A DNA stretch of 10,900 nt from Pseudomonadota bacterium (GTDB lineage Bacteria > Desulfobacterota > JADFVX01). Below the pieces are notes generated by a model, which was not told where the DNA came from, ran no database searches, and worked only from the letters and a program-made list of their open reading frames with translations. Position numbers and translations under genes: made by a program. This document shows, in pieces, positions 5,815 through 10,900 of this stretch; position 1 is the first letter of the stretch; every line of letters starts with the position of its first letter. The stretch is taken from positions 1 through 10,900 of the forward strand of contig JADFVX010000061.1 of the NCBI GenBank assembly GCA_015222755.1, given 5' to 3'.

Positions 5815-8172
5815 TTATAGTAAATCATCTTGATTTACGGCAGGCATCCTGATTGAAAAGGTTGCTCCACCATCTTTTATGTTCATAACCTTTATCTCTC
5901 CCCCGTAGCTGGATATTATCTTGTGAGTTATTGCCAGCCCAAGGCCGATGCCGCTGTCTTTTGTGGTAAAGAAGGGGTTGAATATATTGTTTATGATATC
6001 AAGAGGGATGCCTTCACCGGAATCTGTAATATCTACATGCACATATATTTTGTCTTCAGATTCGGAAGGATAGCTCTTTACATTTAACTTTCCGCCATTT
6101 TCCATGGCATGCTTTGCATTGGCAAAGAGGTTTATGAATACCTGCTTAAGCTGTTGCCTGTTGGTCTTGACGTAGCCGATGTCAGGGCTTAAGGCCTGCT
6201 CGACTTCTATGCCGCATTTTTCAAAATCGTTCCAGAAAAACTGCAGCGTTTCCTCTATAAGGCTGTTGATATCCTGCTGTCCGGACTCTACAGATGCTTC
6301 CTTTGAGAAGACCAAGATGTCATTTAGTATATTTTCAAGCCTTTCAACCTCTTTGCATATAATATCCACATAGCCGCTCTCACGGTCATTTTCACCAGTA
6401 TGTCTCGCAAGGCGGCGCGCAAAACCGCCGATTGATACAAGCGGGTTTCTTATCTCATGCGCGATGCCGGCTGCCATCTCTCCAAGGGCCGCAAGTTTTT
6501 CTGAATGGATCAGCTTGTTCTGCACCGCCTTTACCTCTTTATGGGCCTTTTGTATGTCCCTGTATAGGATAGAGTTCTCTATAGCTGTCCCGGCCTGATT
6601 GGCGAAGATGGTAAGCAGCCTGATGTCATCGTCATCAATAGGCCTGTTGTTGTATATGTTGTCCACAAGGATTATCCCTGCGACCCGGCCTGAGGCCATA
6701 AGTGGTACTGTTGCAAAGGCCTTGCAGTTGAGCTTGGTAAGCAGGTCGCGATTAACGCGCGGGTCTGACCATGCATCGCTTATGTTGAAGGCCTTTTTCT
6801 CCTTAACGGTAAGTTGAAGTATGCTTTTTTCACTTTCTGATACTCGCATACCTTTTGCGAGCTCGTTTAGTTGGGATTGAGGTTGTTTTAACTCCTCGTC
6901 TTCTATGATGTCATTAAGGGTCTTTCCCTTTTCATGGATATCATGCCATATATTCCCAGCCGCTTCAGAAGAGTCAGGGCCTACCCCCATCATTCCCTGA
7001 ATATAGCCCGTACTTTTGTTGTATAGAAAAAGTATTGCCCTGTTGAAGCCGAACCCGTCACCCATAGTGACTGCTGTGAGGATGATATGCAGAAGCCTGT
7101 CGAGGTCTATAGTCGTCATTATGGCCTTGTTCAGGTCGAAAAGCATTGAGAGCTCCTGTACCATGACTTCTCTCTCCCTGCCGATCACCTTTGTCTTTTC
7201 AAGGAGGACTGTATTTTCTATGGCAGGTGCCACCTGGGCGGTCAAATTTCTGAGAAGTTGAAGGTCTTCTTTCGTGAAGGGGGTTTCACCTCTTTTTCCG
7301 AACAGGATTATTGCCCCGATCCTTTTATCGCCGTTTAAAATTGGGGCTGCTATAACAGCTTCACTTGGACAGGTGCCTGCAGACTCAGACAGGCCTGTCA
7401 GGCTCAACAATACGGCCTCTTCTATTGTGTGTATGTCCAGACCGCACTCCTTGCAATGCTGAATCACATTGTCCTGCGCCAGTTCACTTTGATGACTTAA
7501 AAAGATAGTCCTCTCCGAACTTCCATTATCACCGGTAATGTTTATTATGCCGCATCTCACACCAAACCATTCTATCAGCTTGTTCAAAGTAAGCTGGAGC
7601 AGCTCATCAATGTTGTTTGAGGAATTTGCAGATTCTGAGACTTCATTTATAAGGTGAAGTTCTTCGACAACTTTTTTTGCGTTGGAGTAAAGCTGCACGT
7701 TTCTTATAGTGCCAGCCACTTCACTGCTTATAGTTTTGATAATATGCAGGTCGCTATCATTAAGTGATTGCCCGGCAGGCAGGTTTGCTATCATCAGTCC
7801 ATAGGAAAAATTGCCGTCGGAGACAGGGAAGACTGCTCCCTTTCCAGCCGGCCGGGGGGAGTCTGTATCTTTAAAAAGACCTTCTCCGGCAGCTATGTTG
7901 TCAAAGATAATGTGGCGGTTTTCTATTAATGCCTGTTCTGCAAATGAGTCTGATATCTTTATTTCTGCCAGGTAGTCCATGTTTCTGGATGCTGCAAGGT
8001 AGAGGCGTTCCTTTTCGGCATCCAGCGTGTAGAGGGCAACACTTTCAAAAATAAGGCTGCCGCATAGAATATCCAGTATCTGGTTTAGCCTGTCTGCAAG
8101 CGGCAGGTTGGAGTTGGAGATCGCTATAATACTGCAAAGAAGGTCGATGCTTTTTTTATTATCAAGTGGCAC
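5815..8172 (-). CDS. soluble sensor histidine kinase with three GAF domains, 785 aa
   Basis: The order is GAF1 (about 23-165), GAF2 (about 185-325), a helical linker (325-350), GAF3 (about 355-545), a coiled segment (545-566), the HisKA dimerisation domain (about 560-630) and HATPase_c (about 670-782). Phospho-acceptor H572 is in A-H-E-I-R-N-P-L. The N-box is N-L-F-A-N-A-K (N685), the G1 box D-S-G-E-G-I-P (D717), the F-box F-F-T-T-K (734-738) and the G2 box G-I-G-L-G-L (741-746). All catalytic motifs are intact. There is no transmembrane segment or signal peptide, so it should sense a cytoplasmic small molecule, redox state or light-independent ligand through the GAF domains. GAF2 has four cysteines (C207, C240, C243, C268). 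The GTG start has GGGAGG (8182-8187) 9 bp upstream. It lies 18 bp after glgA and 13 bp before its likely partner regulator. Confidence 0.93.
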   Translation of the reverse strand: MPLDNKKSIDLLCSIIAISNSNLPLADRLNQILDILCGSLIFESVALYTLDAEKERLYLAASRNMDYLAEIKISDSFAEQALIENRHIIFDNIAAGEGLFKDTDSPRPAGKGAVFPVSDGNFSYGLMIANLPAGQSLNDSDLHIIKTISSEVAGTIRNVQLYSNAKKVVEELHLINEVSESANSSNNIDELLQLTLNKLIEWFGVRCGIINITGDNGSSERTIFLSHQSELAQDNVIQHCKECGLDIHTIEEAVLLSLTGLSESAGTCPSEAVIAAPILNGDKRIGAIILFGKRGETPFTKEDLQLLRNLTAQVAPAIENTVLLEKTKVIGREREVMVQELSMLFDLNKAIMTTIDLDRLLHIILTAVTMGDGFGFNRAILFLYNKSTGYIQGMMGVGPDSSEAAGNIWHDIHEKGKTLNDIIEDEELKQPQSQLNELAKGMRVSESEKSILQLTVKEKKAFNISDAWSDPRVNRDLLTKLNCKAFATVPLMASGRVAGIILVDNIYNNRPIDDDDIRLLTIFANQAGTAIENSILYRDIQKAHKEVKAVQNKLIHSEKLAALGEMAAGIAHEIRNPLVSIGGFARRLARHTGENDRESGYVDIICKEVERLENILNDILVFSKEASVESGQQDINSLIEETLQFFWNDFEKCGIEVEQALSPDIGYVKTNRQQLKQVFINLFANAKHAMENGGKLNVKSYPSESEDKIYVHVDITDSGEGIPLDIINNIFNPFFTTKDSGIGLGLAITHKIISSYGGEIKVMNIKDGGATFSIRMPAVNQDDLL

Positions 8173-8190
8173 CCTGATTATCCTCCCAAC

Positions 8191-9642
8191 TTAAGAACTT
8201 TGCTGTTTTTTCTTTATGGCCCTTTTGTAGACAGCTTCGTATTCAGGTATTGACCTTTTCCAGGAATGGTCTTCAGACATGGCGTTTTTTTGAATAAGCA
8301 GCCACGTCTTTCTGTCCTTTGTATATAAGTCTATTGCCCTGCGCAGCATTATGAGCATGGCCCTGGATGAGAACAGGGTGAATTTAAAGCCGTTCCCTTT
8401 TTTTGTCTTTTTATTGAAGTTGCTGATTGTATCATCAAGCCCTCCTGTTGCCCTCACTACGGGAAGAGTTCCGTATTTCAGGCTATACAGGTGGTTTAGT
8501 CCGCAAGGCTCATAGCGTGAGGGCATGAGGTAGATATCGGAGCCGGCTTCTATCAGGTGGGCCAGCTTTTCGCTGTAGCCGATAGATACTGCTATTTTGT
8601 CTGGAAACTTTTTTGCCAGCCTGCGGAGATAGTTTTCTATGTCTTCCTTCCCCGAGCCAAGGAATGCAAATTGTGCCGGGAGCCCTGCCAGCTTCTTCTC
8701 TGCCTCCCTGATAAGGCCAAATCCCTTTTGAGGATCAAGGCGGGATACCATACCTACAAGCGGGATGTCACCCATGTCCGGCAGATTGAATGCCTCTCTC
8801 AGTGCAGCCTTACACTTTGCCTTTCCTGTCATATTTGAAGGGCTGTAGTTTGCCGGTATCATATTGTCTTTCTTTGGGTCCCAATCATCAAAATCTATTC
8901 CGTTAACGATGCCGGTCAGGTCTTTACGGCGTTCCCTGAGTAGCCCTTCAAGTCCGCAGCCTGTTCCGCTCTTCTGTATCTCACGGGCATATCCCCTGCT
9001 TACGGTTGTAAGCATATCTGCAAATACAAGCCCGCCCTTCATGAAGTTCAGTTTGTCATAAAATTCAAGTTTTGATGGAGTGAATATTTCCCAGCCAAGG
9101 CCAATTTTTTTCAGTGTTTCTTTTGGAAAAAGTCCCTGATATGCGAGATTGTGCACGGTAAAAACGGAGGCAGAACTGCCGAGGCAGCTGTCCCCCGCAT
9201 AAGATTCTTTAAGGTAGAAGGGAACAAGCGCTGTTTGCCAGTCATGGCAGTGTATAATATCTGTTTTGCCCGCTATTTCCCTTATTGCCTCAAGGCTTGC
9301 AAGGGAAAAAAAGGTGAAGCGCAGTGCGTTGTCTTCATAGTCTTTCCCGCCTTCGCCGTAGAGTCCATGGCGCATGAAAAAATGGTCGTTCCTGATGAAG
9401 TAAACATCTCCGCTATTCCATATCTCCCCTTTGTATATTTTTCCGGCAATGGATACGTCAAGGCGCTTACCTGTGTCGGAAGGACGGTTCTTCCCTTCAC
9501 CTACACAATGATAAAAAGGGGTAAATGTCTTTACAGTATGACCTTGCTGTCCAAGTTCTTTATGGAGCGCCCCGCAAACGTCGGCAAGGCCTCCGGTCTT
9601 GGAGAAGGGGGTAGTCTCAGGGGTGATCATAACGATATTCAT
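8191..9642 (-). CDS. glgA: glycogen synthase, GT5 family, 483 aa
   Basis: GlgA transfers glucose from ADP-glucose (or UDP-glucose) to the non-reducing end of alpha-1,4-glucan. The protein is full length for bacterial GlgA. The nucleotide-sugar motif K15-T-G-G-L-A-D-V is near the N-terminus. H-C-H-D-W-Q is at 131-136, F-T-V-H-N-L-A-Y-Q-G at 161-170, N-G-I-D at 247-250, V-S-R-L-D-P-Q-K-G at 299-307, and the catalytic S-R-Y-E-P-C-G-L block with E378 at 375-382, followed by YGTLPVVRATGGLDDTI. ATG at 9642 is 3 bp after the galT stop and has only a weak ribosome site (GAGAG), so translational coupling to galT is likely. No glgC or glgB is in the window, so the source of the sugar nucleotide and the branching step are elsewhere, or are linked to the GalT-like neighbour. 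Confidence 0.96.
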   Translation of the reverse strand: MNIVMITPETTPFSKTGGLADVCGALHKELGQQGHTVKTFTPFYHCVGEGKNRPSDTGKRLDVSIAGKIYKGEIWNSGDVYFIRNDHFFMRHGLYGEGGKDYEDNALRFTFFSLASLEAIREIAGKTDIIHCHDWQTALVPFYLKESYAGDSCLGSSASVFTVHNLAYQGLFPKETLKKIGLGWEIFTPSKLEFYDKLNFMKGGLVFADMLTTVSRGYAREIQKSGTGCGLEGLLRERRKDLTGIVNGIDFDDWDPKKDNMIPANYSPSNMTGKAKCKAALREAFNLPDMGDIPLVGMVSRLDPQKGFGLIREAEKKLAGLPAQFAFLGSGKEDIENYLRRLAKKFPDKIAVSIGYSEKLAHLIEAGSDIYLMPSRYEPCGLNHLYSLKYGTLPVVRATGGLDDTISNFNKKTKKGNGFKFTLFSSRAMLIMLRRAIDLYTKDRKTWLLIQKNAMSEDHSWKRSIPEYEAVYKRAIKKKQQSS

Positions 9643-9645
9643 CTC

Positions 9646-10647
9646 TCAGATCTTTGCCTCTCTAAGTATTGCCGCTGCCTCCTCCGGGGGGGTGGGGTTG
9701 ATGTAAAAACCCGAACCCCATTCAAAACCTGCTGTTTTTGTCAGTTTAGGCATGATTTCGAAATGCCAGTGGAAGTGGTCAAGGTCTTCCATGCCGAATG
9801 GGGATGAGTGGAGGATAAAGTTGTAGGGCTGGCAGCCAAGTACCTTGTCCAGTCTTTTAAGGGTATCCGAAAATAGACGGGCAAGGGATTCCAGCAGGTC
9901 ATCAGGTGCGTGCTCATAGCTGCAATGGTGTGCCTTTGGAAGTATCCATGTTTCAAAGGGCGATATCGGGGCAAATGGAGCAAGGGCTATGAAGTGATCA
10001 TTCTCCGACACTACCCTTTCTTTCTGATCCCTTTCCTGCCGGATTATGTCGCAATATATGCAGCGCTCTTTAAGCTCAAAGTGCTTTTTGCATCCATCGA
10101 GTTCCTCTGATACCTGTTTAGGTATAATAGGCAGGGCTATCAACTGGGAGTGGCTGTGTTCCAGTGACGCTCCAGCAGCGAATCCATGGTTTTTAAATAT
10201 AAGGACATACTTGAGGCGGCTGTCTCTTTTTAAATCAGCAATTCGTTCACGGTATGCACACAGAAGATCTGTAAACTGCGAGGTGCTGAGAGATGAAAGC
10301 GTGTCTTTGTGGTCTGGTGACTCTATTATGACCTCATGCGCTCCTATGCCATTCATCCTGTCGAATATGCCAACCCCTTCTCTTCCCATCTCGCCCTCTA
10401 CGGTAAGTACGGGAAAGCGGTTGGGAACGGTTCGCAGTGACCAGCCGGGCTTATCCGGCGCAGAACCATTCCTTCGTACAGAATAGACTTCATTGGGAGT
10501 CTTGTCTTCGTTTCCTTCGCAAAAGGGGCAGAACCCGCCTGTATTTTTAGGTGGCTCCTGAAGGAAAAAATCTTGAGGGCGCTTTTGCCGCTCTGTGGAT
10601 ATAATGACCCACCTTTCAAGGATCGGGTCTTTTCTGAGCTCCGACAT
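9646..10647 (-). CDS. galT: GalT-like hexose-1-phosphate nucleotidylyltransferase (UDP- or possibly ADP-sugar specific), 333 aa
   Basis: This is a member of the GalT branch of the HIT superfamily. Zinc ligands correspond to C40 and C43 (G-F-C-P-F-C), H113 (P-D-H-K-D) and H164. The nucleophile is H166 in E-H-S-H-S-Q, equivalent to His166 of the E. coli H-P-H-x-Q site. A second Cys pair (C196, C199) and the H-F-H-W-H segment (291-295) are also typical. The textbook reaction is UDP-glucose plus galactose-1-phosphate to UDP-galactose plus glucose-1-phosphate. No galK, galE or galM is nearby, and the next gene is glgA, so a role with ADP-glucose (as in plant ADP-glucose phosphorylase, a GalT homologue) is an open alternative. 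ATG at 10647 has AAGGAG well placed upstream. It is the first gene of the galT-glgA-kinase-regulator operon. Confidence 0.88.
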   Translation of the reverse strand: MSELRKDPILERWVIISTERQKRPQDFFLQEPPKNTGGFCPFCEGNEDKTPNEVYSVRRNGSAPDKPGWSLRTVPNRFPVLTVEGEMGREGVGIFDRMNGIGAHEVIIESPDHKDTLSSLSTSQFTDLLCAYRERIADLKRDSRLKYVLIFKNHGFAAGASLEHSHSQLIALPIIPKQVSEELDGCKKHFELKERCIYCDIIRQERDQKERVVSENDHFIALAPFAPISPFETWILPKAHHCSYEHAPDDLLESLARLFSDTLKRLDKVLGCQPYNFILHSSPFGMEDLDHFHWHFEIMPKLTKTAGFEWGSGFYINPTPPEEAAAILREAKI

Positions 10648-10673
10648 CGGGTCTCCTTCATTTTTTCATTTCA

Positions 10674-10692
10674 AGCCTTATTGTGCGAGGCT
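10674..10692 (-). other. small stem-loop at the predicted 5' end of the galT operon mRNA
   Basis: AGCCT and AGGCT arms (10688-10692 and 10674-10678) enclose a 9-base loop. With transcription starting near 10693, this hairpin would form at the very 5' end of the transcript, about 25 bases before the start codon. Such hairpins can protect mRNA from decay. Five base pairs could also arise by chance. Confidence 0.25.
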
Positions 10693-10699
10693 AAAGGAG

Positions 10700-10708
10700 A
10701 ATATAGCA
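10700..10708 (-). promoter_or_regulatory. candidate extended -10 promoter of the galT-glgA operon
   Basis: On the minus strand TG-C-TATATT (10708 to 10700) is an extended -10 element placing the start near 10693, with a leader of about 46 bases that includes the AAGGAG ribosome site. There is no good -35 at 16-18 bp (TTTCGT at 10723-10728), which fits an extended -10 promoter or an activator-dependent one. Confidence 0.4.
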
Positions 10709-10777
10709 TATATTGCAAGCAAACGAAATTCTATAGAAGATGCCACTGCCAGATAGCTACAGGCATAGGTAAAACTA

Positions 10778-10789
10778 GGGACACTTCCC
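10778..10789. repeat. small hairpin upstream of the transposase gene, REP-like
   Basis: GGGA (10778-10781), loop CACT, TCCC (10786-10789) form a compact palindrome about 40 bp upstream of the REP-associated transposase start. REP-associated tyrosine transposases are often flanked by short hairpins preceded by a conserved tetranucleotide that they recognise; here CTAG precedes the stem. With only one end of the gene in view, the assignment is tentative. Confidence 0.35.
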
Positions 10790-10797
10790 GCATTTAT

Positions 10798-10825
10798 TTG
10801 ACAAGTTTTTTTATGCTGCTACACT
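10798..10825 (+). promoter_or_regulatory. promoter of the transposase gene, possibly leaderless
   Basis: A consensus -35 TTGACA (10798-10803) is followed after 16 bp by TACACT (10820-10825), itself preceded by TG-C to make an extended -10. Exactly six bases separate it from the ATG at 10832, so the start site would be the A of the ATG. No Shine-Dalgarno sequence precedes the gene. Confidence 0.5.
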
Positions 10826-10831
10826 TCATTC

Positions 10832-10900
10832 ATGCCGAGAATAGCAAGAGTTTGCGCAGTCAATCATCCTCACCATGTCACACAAAGAGGCAACAATAGA
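10832..10900 (+). CDS. REP-associated tyrosine transposase (Y1/IS200-like), N-terminal fragment
   Basis: The first 23 codons, open to the window edge, read M-P-R-I-A-R-V-C-A-V-N-H-P-H-H-V-T-Q-R-G-N-N-R. This is the hallmark N-terminus of REP-associated Y1 transposases (M-P-R-x-A-R-x-x-x-x-x-x-P-H-H-V-x-Q-R-G-N-x-R). Those enzymes are single-strand DNA nucleases that use one tyrosine and an HUH histidine pair; both catalytic parts lie beyond the window. It may be a domesticated RAYT rather than a mobile IS200 element. The gene is divergent from galT and has its own promoter. Whether it is intact cannot be judged. The 10648-10831 gap between it and galT holds both promoters and the two small hairpins. 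Confidence 0.82.
   Translation, partial: MPRIARVCAVNHPHHVTQRGNNR

Noticed and set aside
5802..5828. Upstream ATG that would lengthen the response regulator by nine residues
   Set aside because: It overlaps the end of the kinase gene, adds residues not seen in receiver domains, and would place the strong AGGAGGTG inside the coding region.
9151..9807. 218-residue plus-strand frame across the glgA/galT junction
   Set aside because: It is a shadow of two well-supported genes on the other strand and resembles no protein family.
10573..10899. 108-residue plus-strand frame at the right edge
   Set aside because: It starts inside galT, crosses both promoters and overlaps the clearly recognisable transposase start in another frame.
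1..10900. CRISPR array, tRNA or rRNA gene, toxin-antitoxin pair, phage or defence island
   Set aside because: No regularly spaced repeats, cloverleaf or rRNA-like segments, and no genes typical of these systems were seen; apart from the edge transposase the window is metabolic and signalling genes.

Overview
The window looks like ordinary bacterial chromosome, probably from an anaerobic or microaerophilic Gram-negative bacterium of the Nitrospirota/Desulfobacterota ('deltaproteobacterial') type. That guess rests on a multiheme c-type cytochrome lipoprotein, a soluble multi-GAF histidine kinase, and a REP-associated transposase start of the kind common in those groups. It is inference from gene style, not from a marker gene.

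Layout, left to right. Positions 1-129 (+) are the 3' end of a WYL-type regulator. It converges on a small four-helix CopD-like membrane protein (234-725, -), with an imperfect palindrome between them. Next comes glycogen phosphorylase glgP (887-3373, -). A 134-bp divergent intergenic region with a perfect 12-bp inverted repeat separates glgP from a seven-heme cytochrome c lipoprotein (3508-4527, +), followed by a cytoplasmic M28-family metallopeptidase (4579-5430, +). The peptidase converges, with only 8 bp between stop codons, on a tight minus-strand operon that reads from right to left: a galT-like nucleotidyltransferase (9646-10647), glycogen synthase glgA (8191-9642), a three-GAF sensor histidine kinase (5815-8172) and a single-domain response regulator (5439-5801). 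Gaps in that operon are 3, 18 and 13 bp. At the right edge, divergent from galT, lie a promoter, a small REP-like hairpin and the first 23 codons of a Y1/REP-associated tyrosine transposase (10832-10900, +), which runs out of the window.

How it fits together. GlgA extends alpha-1,4-glucan from nucleotide-glucose and GlgP degrades it to glucose-1-phosphate. The GalT-like enzyme handles the hexose-1-phosphate/nucleotide-sugar exchange between them. The kinase and regulator, co-transcribed with glgA, could tie glycogen metabolism to a cytoplasmic signal. The cytochrome/peptidase pair on the other strand appears unrelated in function.

I found no convincing new multi-gene system. The points most worth a second look are the glycogen operon carrying its own two-component system, the possibility that 'GalT' is really an ADP-glucose phosphorylase, the mixed class III/class I architecture of the heptaheme lipoprotein, and two plus-strand genes whose extended -10 boxes place the transcription start exactly on the ATG (possible leaderless mRNAs).
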